NCBI RefSeq assembly: GCF_007859955.1
Contig: NZ_SJPR01000004.1
Span: 372,001 to 436,000, forward strand
Length of the DNA: 64,000 nt
Direction of reading: 5' to 3'
Origin: Botrimarina colliarenosi
GTDB lineage: Bacteria; Planctomycetota; Planctomycetia; Pirellulales; Lacipirellulaceae
Part shown: in pieces, positions 38,021-44,897 of the stretch
Layout: each line of letters starts with the position of its first letter
How positions within the stretch are numbered: the first letter of the stretch is position 1
Position numbers and translations under genes: made by a program
Notes under the pieces: model-generated
Database searches by the model: none
What the model was told of the DNA's origin: nothing
What the model saw: the letters and a program-made list of their open reading frames with translations, nothing else

Positions 38021-39841
38021 TCAGTTACCTCCTAATGCCGCCTTCAGATCATCCAACAGGCTTTGGGCGACCAAGCGGTCGTGATGTGACGCATTCGGGT
38101 TCTTGCGCAGCCAGTTCGTCAGACCGTTGATGACTTCCTTGGCCTTTATTGAATGAAACCTTCCATGCGTCGGCAAACCTGTCCGCAACTCATTTCGTAC
38201 CGCATCAGCCGTTGATCCCGTTCCAATCGGATTCGGACCTTTAGCACCCTTGTACAAGTCGTTTACATAGTTCTTCAGTTTTGGATCGGTAACATTAGGG
38301 ATAGGCAACGTCTTTGGGGCAGTTTTTGCCGCCGATTTAACCGCCGCAACGGGCTTGGACCCTCCCAATGCCTTTCGACCGTCCTTGACATCATCCGCTG
38401 CCTCGACCGCATTTTCAACCACGGCAGCGGCCTGACTCCCCTTGCCCCTTCGCAGGAAGGCCATCAGCCACCCCAACGTCCCGGCCTGCTCGACCACGCG
38501 TTCTGCGTTGTCCCCAAGCGTGAGCGGTTTGCTGTCGAGCGAGCGTTCTTGTGTGCCGAGTTCATAGAGGTCTCGGGCCGTGTTGACGGGACCGCCGATC
38601 CCACGCAATCCCGCATCCGCGGCGTTAGCGGCTCGTTGGTGGTCAAAATACCGCGGAGTAAAGCCAGCTCGAAGTTTGCCGTTCCGTTCGGCTTTGATTT
38701 CATCCAGGCCACTCGTTGTCGGCGATTCCGGCGGTGAGCCAACCGCGGCCCCCTGCCTATCAACCTTGATTGTGTTGAGCCGCCCCTCCACGCCTCCCCC
38801 GGGAGTCGGTTGGCCATTGGCCTGCTGCTCCTGGTGCGCCGGGACCATCGGCTCATCGTCGCCCGGCTCATCGCCCCCGCCCCCCATCGCCATGGCGGCG
38901 GAGCTGGTCTCGGGCCAGGTGACGTTGTAGTTGTAGGAGCTCAACGTGACCGTGGTCGGATCGGCCGCGTAGTCGGTCGTCTGCTTCCAGTACCTTTCAC
39001 GCCCCGACGCGGCCCCGTCGGTGACCTTCGTCGTCGATTGCAGCTCTTCCTCCAGGCGTTCAGCCAGTCGGCGTTCAACCTCGCTGCCCTCGCCAAAGTC
39101 GGCATAAAGCTCGATGACCTTGTTGTGCTCCTCCTTGGTGTCGCTGGTTGACGAGCTTTGCGAGCTCGACGCGTCCGGCGAGTAGTCGACCTCCGTGGTC
39201 GATCGGCTCGAGGTCTTGCTCTGGAAATGCCACTCGCCCGTCTCCATCAGCTCGTCGGGAGCGTAATTCTGGTAGTACAGCTCGTCCCAACGATCGATCG
39301 TGAGCCCCTGCCGGGAGAGGGTCGAAGTCGTCTGCTTCCCCGTCTCTTGACGGCCCTGCGCCGTGTCTTCGTACTTCCCTTTATCCGAGGTGTGGCTCCG
39401 GTAATAGGTCTCGTCGCTTGCCGAACCCGTCACCGCCCCGTCGGCGTCAGTGAGGTAGCGATTGTACGTGTACATGCGGTCGTACTCGTCGCCGAACGAC
39501 CCGCCGGAGGCCTCCCCTATGGTGGACTGCCCGTGTACTTTCGAGGTCAAGTAGTCGGCGGTCGACTGCTCGAAAGAGCGGCTCGAGTCGTACTGCCCAC
39601 CCTTGGCGCCATGGAGGCCGTTCTCGTGCGACGAGGTGTAGCTCGAACTCGATTTCCAATCTTGCTTGGTGCCTGTACGTGTTTCAGCCGTTGTTTCATA
39701 GAACTTCCCCTCCGTGAACTGTACAGTCGCGTCGTCGAAGCCCCCCTCCGCGCTGCTCTTGGCCGACCCCGACGAGCCCTCAGCGCTGTGCGTCACCGTT
39801 TCGCTGGCCGATCCCTTCGACCAGCTCTTGTTGCTGCTCAA
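38021..39841 (-). CDS. Polymorphic-toxin-like protein, 5' end cut by IS3 insertion
   Basis: At least 606 residues. The nominal TTG start at 39841 is not a real start: the frame stays open into the IS element, so the N-terminus is missing. The first 300 residues are Ser/Thr/Tyr/Gly-rich (for example YRSHTSDKGKYEDTAQGRQETGKQ), then a linker. A compact C-terminal domain follows: KLKNYVNDLYKGAKGPNPIG, TADAVRNELRTGLPTHGRFH, KEVINGLTNWLRKNPNASHH. It resembles C-terminal tips seen in RHS and other polymorphic toxins. The tip and the next gene are less GC-rich than the rest, as expected for exchanged toxin modules. No signal peptide is retained. Confidence 0.65.
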   Translation of the reverse strand: MSSNKSWSKGSASETVTHSAEGSSGSAKSSAEGGFDDATVQFTEGKFYETTAETRTGTKQDWKSSSSYTSSHENGLHGAKGGQYDSSRSFEQSTADYLTSKVHGQSTIGEASGGSFGDEYDRMYTYNRYLTDADGAVTGSASDETYYRSHTSDKGKYEDTAQGRQETGKQTTSTLSRQGLTIDRWDELYYQNYAPDELMETGEWHFQSKTSSRSTTEVDYSPDASSSQSSSTSDTKEEHNKVIELYADFGEGSEVERRLAERLEEELQSTTKVTDGAASGRERYWKQTTDYAADPTTVTLSSYNYNVTWPETSSAAMAMGGGGDEPGDDEPMVPAHQEQQANGQPTPGGGVEGRLNTIKVDRQGAAVGSPPESPTTSGLDEIKAERNGKLRAGFTPRYFDHQRAANAADAGLRGIGGPVNTARDLYELGTQERSLDSKPLTLGDNAERVVEQAGTLGWLMAFLRRGKGSQAAAVVENAVEAADDVKDGRKALGGSKPVAAVKSAAKTAPKTLPIPNVTDPKLKNYVNDLYKGAKGPNPIGTGSTADAVRNELRTGLPTHGRFHSIKAKEVINGLTNWLRKNPNASHHDRLVAQSLLDDLKAALGGN

Positions 39842-39939
39842 GAACGCTTCGAATACCTGGTCTTCCCCCCTGAAACCAAGCCATTCTGAATGAGAGAATC
39901 CCGTGCCGGGCGGTCCCCGGTTCTTGGAGGATTCTTGCG

Positions 39940-40218
39940 ATGAAGAGGACGAGACATACGACGGAGCAGATCATCGAGAAGCTGCGTGAGGCGGATGTAG
40001 CTCTCGGGAAGGGGCAGAAGGTCCCGGAGGTCTGCAAGACGCTTGGGATCACCGAGCAGACCTATTACCGATGGCGTCAGAAGTACGGGGGCATGGCCCC
40101 CGACCTGGCGAAGCAGATGCGTTCGCTTGAGAAGGAGAACGCTCGTCTGAAGCGGCTGGTGGCCAATCAAGCGCTCGACATGGAGATCTTGAAGGAAGCC
40201 GCGAAGGGAAACTGGTAG
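39940..40218 (+). CDS. IS3-family OrfA (helix-turn-helix regulator/transposase N-part)
   Basis: 92 residues: an HTH_8/transposase_8 domain (TEQIIEKLREADVALGKGQKVPEVCKTLGITEQTYYRWRQKYGG) and a leucine-zipper-like helix (LAKQMRSLEKENARLKRLVANQALDMEILKEA). OrfA binds the element ends and controls transposition. Its last sense codons include the slippery heptamer G GGA AAC, so a fraction of ribosomes should continue into orfB to make the OrfAB transposase. Confidence 0.92.
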   Translation: MKRTRHTTEQIIEKLREADVALGKGQKVPEVCKTLGITEQTYYRWRQKYGGMAPDLAKQMRSLEKENARLKRLVANQALDMEILKEAAKGNW

Positions 40219-40270
40219 GCCCCGAGCGGAAGCGGCGGACCGTCGATTCGGTCCGCCGCCGCTTGGGGCC
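40206..40270 (+). promoter_or_regulatory. Programmed -1 ribosomal frameshift signal between orfA and orfB
   Basis: The heptamer GGGAAAC at 40206-40212 is in the correct phase (aaG GGA AAC) two codons before the orfA stop. It is followed after 5 bases by a large stem-loop: outer GGCCCC (40218-40223) with GGGGCC (40265-40270), and an inner 10-bp stem GCGGCGGACC / GGTCCGCCGC (40232-40241 with 40250-40259) around an 8-base loop. The -1 frame is open through to orfB. Confidence 0.85.
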
Positions 40271-41168
40271 CAAGAAGGCATCGCAGCGTCGCGTCTGCCG
40301 CGTGCTGGATCAGCCACGGTCGACGCAGCGTTACGAGTCGAGGCGACCGACGCTCGACGCGGAGTTGCTCAAGGAGATGCGGAGCCTTGCCGCGGAGAGG
40401 CCTTGTTGGGGCAGCCCTCAGGTTTACGAGGCCCTGCGTCGGCGTGGCCACGAGGTGAACCACAAGCGGGTCGAACGCCTGTGGCGTGAGCACGGGATGC
40501 AGGTGCCGAAGAAACGCCACAAACGGCTGCGTTTATCGCTGGGCGGGAGCGAGAACAGCTGCGTGCGGAAGCGGCCTGAGTACCCGAACCACATCTGGAG
40601 TTACGACTTCGTCACCGACTTCACCGAGCGTGGCCGTCAGCTGCGGATGCTGTGCGTGCTGGACGAGTTCACCCGCGAAAGCCTGGCGATCGAGGTGCAG
40701 AAGTCGTTCACGGCCCGGCAGGTGCAGGACGTGCTGGGCTACCTGTTCGCGGTGCGTGGTGCCCCGGAGCACATCCGAAGCGACAATGGCCCCGAGTTCG
40801 TCGCCAAGAGCATCCGTCGCTGGCTCGATCGAGCCTGTGTGCAGACACTGTTCGTGGCCAAGGCGAGCCCTTGGGAGAATGGTTACATCGAGAGCTTCAA
40901 CAGCCGCTTCCGCCAAGAGCTGCTGGACCGCGAGCTGTTCTTGGGGCTAGAAGACGCCCGCTGGTGCGTTGATCGGTGGCGTCTGGACTACAACCACTAC
41001 CGGCCGCACAGCTCGCTGGGGTACACCCCTCCGGCCGAGTTCGCCGCCCGTTGGGCCGCTTCCGCTCCGGGCCCTGCTCAGCCTACGGCTTCGCAGGCCC
41101 CTCCGCTCCAGCAGCCCAACGGACTACTATCAAATCATCTCGATTCTCTCATAGCGACTGGTACATGA
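40263..41168 (+). CDS. IS3-family OrfB transposase (rve/DDE domain)
   Basis: 301 residues if counted from the TTG at 40263. In practice it is probably made as an OrfAB fusion, since its frame is open back through the orfA end (PERKRRTVDSVRRR). HTH_21 region: RPCWGSPQVYEALRRRGHEVNHKRVERLWREHGM. DDE residues: Asp in IWSYDFVTDF, Asp in IRSDNGPEFVAKS, Glu in SPWENGYIESFNSRFRQELL. Full catalytic set present, so it may be active. The C-terminal codons and stop extend beyond the terminal repeat into flanking DNA. Confidence 0.92.
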   Translation: MGPKKASQRRVCRVLDQPRSTQRYESRRPTLDAELLKEMRSLAAERPCWGSPQVYEALRRRGHEVNHKRVERLWREHGMQVPKKRHKRLRLSLGGSENSCVRKRPEYPNHIWSYDFVTDFTERGRQLRMLCVLDEFTRESLAIEVQKSFTARQVQDVLGYLFAVRGAPEHIRSDNGPEFVAKSIRRWLDRACVQTLFVAKASPWENGYIESFNSRFRQELLDRELFLGLEDARWCVDRWRLDYNHYRPHSSLGYTPPAEFAARWAASAPGPAQPTASQAPPLQQPNGLLSNHLDSLIATGT

Positions 41169-41762
41169 ATCGGGGGAAGACCAGACCCAGAAGAGCCACC
41201 AGAGCAGCTGCTGAACGAAATCTTTGGTAATCAGGCGATCGCCTACTTGCTCCGAGTGGCGATTCCACATGTCGTCGCCGAATACAGATGCCCCCAGACC
41301 GCCTATCACAAGGCGACATCGGGGCAACGCGGACACCTCCGTACGCTCGACAGCCTCCTTGCGTACGATCCCGACCTCATTCGTTCGGAAGCCGTCCGCC
41401 CGGTGCTTTTCGACCGGGATCGCGACGAGACCGCAAAGCGGTTTAGACATGGCGCCAAAAGCCTGACCCGGCCGAGTAAGGCGCCAACCCGCAGCGAGGT
41501 CATGATCGTTCTAGCAGGTCTGATCTCTTTTTTTTCGTACAGCCTGCTGCAACCGCTAACAGCCAATCAGATCCGCGAACTGTTTGATACCGCTGAGGCT
41601 TGGCGCAGCGGCAGACGCCAAAAACGTGAGCCCGGTCTGCCAAAGAACGACGCCACCTTACAGAAGCAGATCCTCCGAAAGCGCAACAAACTAGGCGAGT
41701 GGCTGGACCCGGACAAAACTCTTCCTGCGGTGGTCCGGGGGCTGAGGGCATGGGCCGCGTAG
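41169..41762 (+). pseudogene. 5'-truncated island gene of unknown function
   Basis: An open, protein-like frame begins right after the orfB stop near the IS right end and runs to 41762. It reads EQLLNEIFGNQAIAYLLRVAIPHVVAEYRC, TLDSLLAYDPDLIRSEAVRPVLFD, and a late hydrophobic stretch EVMIVLAGLISFFSYSLLQ. The start is missing, apparently removed when the IS inserted. Ten bases before the rep gene and on the same strand, it probably belonged to the same operon. No family recognised. Confidence 0.55.
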
Positions 41763-41771
41763 TTTTGGGGC

Positions 41772-43295
41772 ATGAGCACTCAAAACCCCAGCGATCGATC
41801 GAACGACCCGGCGGACGACGCCCCACAGCGACGTAAGGAGCGAGGAGCGGCGGCCGACGGGCCGCTCGATCGCGACCGCGAAGACGAGAGCACTTCCCCG
41901 AGCCAAGCGGACGACCCGGCCGACGACCGCGCACAGCGGCGGCCTAAGCCGCGAGGAGCGGCGGAAAACCGAGAGGCGTCCCCACGGCACAGAGAAGAGG
42001 TGGCGGGTCAGGGGTCTGGGGAGACGGCGGGGGGCGCCCCAGCAACCGCCAAAGGCGAAGACCCTACTGCGGAGCAGTCCGCTATCGATGCGGCGACAGC
42101 GTTCGACCCGGCCATCTTCGACGGAGGGGGTAGTCTCAGTAACACACCCCCTCCAAAAACCACATTAGGGGGAGAGGATTACCTAACCGTCAATTTCTAC
42201 CTGGAGTATGAAAGCTTTACTGTCATAAGAAACCAGCTCTTCGAAGCGCGAGAAGCCGCCATCCGCGGCAGCGAAGCCAACGTCATCCAGCTAGGTGAGA
42301 TCACCGGCCTAGTCGCCCCCGGCGGTGCCCGGGTCGGATCGGGTGATAAAGCCTTCTATGTGCCCTTCCGTGTCGCCACCGACCACGGCATCACCCTCCT
42401 GATTGCCGACCGCGCCGTCCCTCACCGCACCCACCCAAGCGTCCAGATCAGCGCGCCGTCGGCCCCGCTGATGCGTCTCGGATTCGCCGGCGTCTGGGGT
42501 CTCTTCCAGTACCTGATCGAACAGCTCGGGGCGACGATCGTCTCCAACAAGCTTTCCCGAGTCGATCCCTGTCTCGACTTGCCAGGCACGTCGGTCGCGG
42601 TGTTCACCGAGCCCTTCGATCGCGGCTGGGTCATCACCCGGGCGCGCAAACGGCGCCGCCACGAGGACGGTCTCTCAGCGGGCCGTCACTTCGATGGCCA
42701 TAAAGACACCGGGTTCAGCGTGGGCAAGTCACCGCTGGGCCTGCGGGTCTACGACAAACTCCACGAGTCCCGAAAGCGACCACTCAAGCTCGAACTGCTC
42801 GCTACCGCGCGATGGGCAGGTCTGCCCGACTTGGCGACCCGGATCGAGTTTCAGCTGGGACGAGGAAGGCTCAAGAAGCTAGGGGTCGACACGGTCGAGG
42901 ACTGGATCGCCAAACGGTCCGACGTCGTGAACTACTTGATGACGAGTTGGTTCCGTCTCACCAGCGGCCCGGTCGATCGCAAGCACGCCGATCGCACGCC
43001 GACGCACCCGGCCTGGGAAGCGGCTCGCGTCTTGTTCGAAGAATGCTACGGACAACCCCTCGGCGCCGACATGACCCCGCTCCCCTCCCTGGCGATCGAT
43101 CCGCAGCAGCGGTTGGCGGTGGCGGTCGGGGTCCTCAAGACGGCAATCGTTGAGATGGGATACCCCATTGAAACCAATCACGACTTCCTAGCGGTGACAA
43201 TGGACCTGATCGCGGCGTTCATCATCGACCGGAACATGGCCGACGAGATCACGCGTCGGATCATCGAAAAGGGCCTCGGAGGGCTGGGCCTATGA
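41772..43295 (+). CDS. Replication-initiation-factor-like (Rep_trans-type) protein
   Basis: 507 residues. The first 110 are charged and repetitive (DPADDAPQRRKERGAAA, later DPADDRAQRRPKPRGAA) and likely disordered. The folded part resembles replication initiation factors of the Rep_trans group used by rolling-circle plasmids and integrative elements. Recognisable features are YLTVNFYLEYESF, LSRVDPCLDLPGTSV, GFSVGKSPLGLRVYDKLHES and ATRIEFQLGRGRLKKLGV. Such proteins nick an origin to start replication or transfer. It overlaps the excisionase-like gene by 4 bp. The assignment rests on motif likeness and on the int/xis context; the catalytic Tyr is not assigned. Confidence 0.6.
   Translation: MSTQNPSDRSNDPADDAPQRRKERGAAADGPLDRDREDESTSPSQADDPADDRAQRRPKPRGAAENREASPRHREEVAGQGSGETAGGAPATAKGEDPTAEQSAIDAATAFDPAIFDGGGSLSNTPPPKTTLGGEDYLTVNFYLEYESFTVIRNQLFEAREAAIRGSEANVIQLGEITGLVAPGGARVGSGDKAFYVPFRVATDHGITLLIADRAVPHRTHPSVQISAPSAPLMRLGFAGVWGLFQYLIEQLGATIVSNKLSRVDPCLDLPGTSVAVFTEPFDRGWVITRARKRRRHEDGLSAGRHFDGHKDTGFSVGKSPLGLRVYDKLHESRKRPLKLELLATARWAGLPDLATRIEFQLGRGRLKKLGVDTVEDWIAKRSDVVNYLMTSWFRLTSGPVDRKHADRTPTHPAWEAARVLFEECYGQPLGADMTPLPSLAIDPQQRLAVAVGVLKTAIVEMGYPIETNHDFLAVTMDLIAAFIIDRNMADEITRRIIEKGLGGLGL
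42123..42154 (+). other. Stem-loop inside rep, candidate nicking origin
   Basis: GGAGGGGG at 42123-42130 and CCCCCTCC at 42147-42154 form an 8-bp stem around a 16-base loop (TAGTCTCAGTAACACA). It lies in a locally A/T-rich stretch of the rep gene, between its disordered N-terminus and folded domain. Rolling-circle origins of the pT181 type are hairpins inside the rep gene. Functional assignment is speculative. Confidence 0.3.
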
Positions 43296-43534
43296 CGCCG
43301 CCTCTATTGACGGTCGCAATGGTTGCCGAACGATTACGAGTCAGCCGAACGACGGTCTACCAACTCGTCGAGTCGGGAAAGCTCGGCGCCCACCGGATCG
43401 GTGGCGGACGCGGCGCGATCCGAGTCTCCGAAGATGAGCTCGCGGCGTACCTCCAGCGGTGCCGTGATACCGCAGCGAACAACACGCAAGCGCCGAAGCC
43501 ACCAGCGCGGCGGCTCCGGCACCTGCGGTTCTAA
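43292..43534 (+). CDS. Excisionase-like helix-turn-helix protein
   Basis: 80 residues: MTPPLLTVAMVAERLRVSRTTVYQLVESGKLGAHRIGGGRGAIRVSEDELAAYLQRC is a standard excisionase/MerR-like winged HTH (HTH_17), followed by a basic tail. Such proteins bend attachment DNA to direct the integrase toward excision. Overlaps rep by 4 bp (ATGA) and ends 3 bp before the convergent integrase stop, so the module is rep-xis facing int. Confidence 0.85.
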   Translation: MTPPLLTVAMVAERLRVSRTTVYQLVESGKLGAHRIGGGRGAIRVSEDELAAYLQRCRDTAANNTQAPKPPARRLRHLRF

Positions 43535-43537
43535 CAC

Positions 43538-44542
43538 CTACTTGGTGGCCGACGAGAGCTGCCCCAGCAGGTGCTGGGGGTTGTGGGCCAGGTGCTGGTA
43601 GGTCGTCGAGAGCATGGCGGGGTTGGAGTGACCTAGCAGCAGCGCGACGGTGAGGGCGTCGAGTCCCGATTCGAGCATCCGCGTGGCGAACGAATGGCGG
43701 AACTGGTAGAGGCAGTGCGAACGTCCCAGCTTCTTCTTCAACCTCTGGAACCGGCAGTTCACGGCGTAAGCCTGCCACGGCCTGCCCGCCGTATTGCGGA
43801 AGAGGGGCCCGGTCGGGAACTCAGAGAGACGGCGTTGAGTAATCGCGAGCGACGCTTCGGGCAAGTAGACGAGACGCGGCTTGCGCCGTCCCTTCGCCTC
43901 GGACGGCGGGAAGACCCATCGCGAGTTGGCCCGGTCGAAGTGCCTCCCCTCGACGCGCAGCGATTCCTGGGGCCGGCAACCGGTCTCCCAAGAGACGACC
44001 AACAAATCACGGAAGGCGTCGTCACCCACCGTCTGCAGAATCTCGGCGTACTCGGCGGGGCGGATGATCGTCTCCCGAACGTTGGCACGGGGCTTCTCGA
44101 TCTGCCGCACCGGGGATCGATCGAGGTACCCCATCCGCTCAGCCCAATTGAAGCAGCGCTGGACCGCAACAATCGCTTGCCGCTGCGTCGTGGCCCCCCA
44201 GCGTGGGTTCTCGTCGAGCCATTGCTGCACGTGGAGCGGCCGGACCGCGGCGATACGGATCTCGCCACCAGAACGGCTCAGTGAGCGGGCGAACGACCCC
44301 AGGCGGTCGACATACCACTCGTACGTGCGTGGGGCGCGGTGCTGGTGGGTCCATTCGAGGAACGCATCGCAGACCGCGAAGAAAGAGTCGCCCGCCACTG
44401 CTTGGCAGGGGCCTTGCTGCATCAGTTCATGGTACCGCAGGAACGCCGCGGCCTTGTCCTTACCAAGGGCGATCTGCTTGCCGTGATGCTGCACATACCA
44501 GCCTCGCCCCTTGCGGAGCCAGGGTTTCGCTCGTCGAGCCAT
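43538..44542 (-). CDS. Tyrosine recombinase (integrase) of the tRNA-Lys element
   Basis: 334 residues from the ATG at 44542, with GGAGG about 7 bases upstream; the longer frame to 44611 is rejected. N-terminal SAM-like core-binding domain (FFAVCDAFLEWTHQHRAPRTYEWYVDRL), then the catalytic domain. Arg I lies in SWETGCRPQESLRVE, the box II motif reads YQFRHSFATRM (Tyr where His is usual in HxxR), His III is in LLGHSNPAML, and the nucleophile Tyr is in STTYQHL. It sits 160 bases from the 3' end of the intact tRNA-Lys gene, the expected position for a tRNA-targeting integrase. Confidence 0.92.
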   Translation of the reverse strand: MARRAKPWLRKGRGWYVQHHGKQIALGKDKAAAFLRYHELMQQGPCQAVAGDSFFAVCDAFLEWTHQHRAPRTYEWYVDRLGSFARSLSRSGGEIRIAAVRPLHVQQWLDENPRWGATTQRQAIVAVQRCFNWAERMGYLDRSPVRQIEKPRANVRETIIRPAEYAEILQTVGDDAFRDLLVVSWETGCRPQESLRVEGRHFDRANSRWVFPPSEAKGRRKPRLVYLPEASLAITQRRLSEFPTGPLFRNTAGRPWQAYAVNCRFQRLKKKLGRSHCLYQFRHSFATRMLESGLDALTVALLLGHSNPAMLSTTYQHLAHNPQHLLGQLSSATK

Positions 44543-44603
44543 CTTCAAACCTCCAAAGCTACTGAGACAAACCAGTGTCCAGTGAGCCGAAGGCTTGCTG
44601 CCG

Positions 44604-44671
44604 AGCCCCACCCGGGCGGCAACCCGGGCGGGGCTTCTTCGCTTCCCAATACCGTGCCAATTACCGTGCCA
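44604..44671. other. Probable integrase arm region: stem-loop and CCGTGCCA repeats
   Basis: A GC-rich hairpin (AGCCCCACCCGGG / CCCGGGCGGGGCT, 44604-44635) and two direct copies of TACCGTGCCA (44650-44659 and 44662-44671) lie between int and tRNA-Lys. CCGTGCCA also occurs in both left-arm copies (35603 and 36719). AAGTCCTTATGAG at 44693-44705 nearly matches a left-arm segment at 35504-35516. These are candidate arm-type integrase sites. Confidence 0.4.
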
Positions 44672-44701
44672 CGAGGCAACCGCAATTGACGTAAGTCCTT
44701 A

Positions 44702-44774
44702 TGAGCCCGGTGGGACTCGAACCCACGACCAACGGATTAAAAGTCCGTTGCTCTACCGACTGAGCTACAGGCTC
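44702..44774 (-). tRNA. tRNA-Lys (anticodon UUU)
   Basis: 73 bases on the minus strand. The acceptor stem GAGCCTG / CGGGCTC (one G-U pair), D arm GCTCAGTCGGTAGAGC, anticodon stem ACGGA / TCCGT with loop CTTTTAA, and T arm GTGGGTTCGAGTCCCAC are all complete, with discriminator A and no encoded CCA. Its 3' 44 bases are the integration site repeated at 36537 and 35422. The gene remains whole because the element carries a matching 3' half. Confidence 0.95.
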
Positions 44775-44897
44775 GCTCGCCGCCCCATCGGGGGGCGGCT
44801 CTCGGTAGGACCGGCGAAAGGGCGCCGGTGTTCACCGAAGGCGTAGTTTAGTCCACCAACTCGTAGCGTGCCAAGCGAGGGTCCGCCACGCGCCCGG

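Larger units (their letters stand above)
39891..41151 (+). mobile_element. IS3-family insertion sequence
   Basis: About 1.26 kb with short terminal inverted repeats (TGAGAGAATC at 39891-39900; GATTCTCTCA at 41142-41151), carrying orfA and orfB with a -1 frameshift signal between them. I find no target-site duplication. The orfB frame runs 15 bases past the right inverted repeat before it stops. Both neighbouring frames are cut at its ends, so insertion probably came with a deletion. Confidence 0.85.
35422..44745. mobile_element. Integrative element(s) at tRNA-Lys, probable tandem pair
   Basis: A 44-bp segment matching the 3' half of tRNA-Lys (TGAGCCCGGTGGGACTCGAA to TTAAAAGTC) occurs at 35422-35465 (one mismatch), 36537-36580 and, within the intact gene, 44702-44745. 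A tyrosine integrase lies next to the intact tRNA, followed by excisionase-like and replication-initiator-like genes. Cargo includes an IS3-family element, an IS110 remnant and a toxin/immunity-like pair. The two fragment copies suggest two related elements in tandem, 35422-36537 (decayed) and 36537-44745. Ends are inferred from the tRNA repeat, not experimentally known. Confidence 0.85.

Noticed and set aside
41224..41466. 80-residue frame beside the truncated island gene
   Set aside because: It lies in a different frame from the coherent protein sequence and has no recognisable features.
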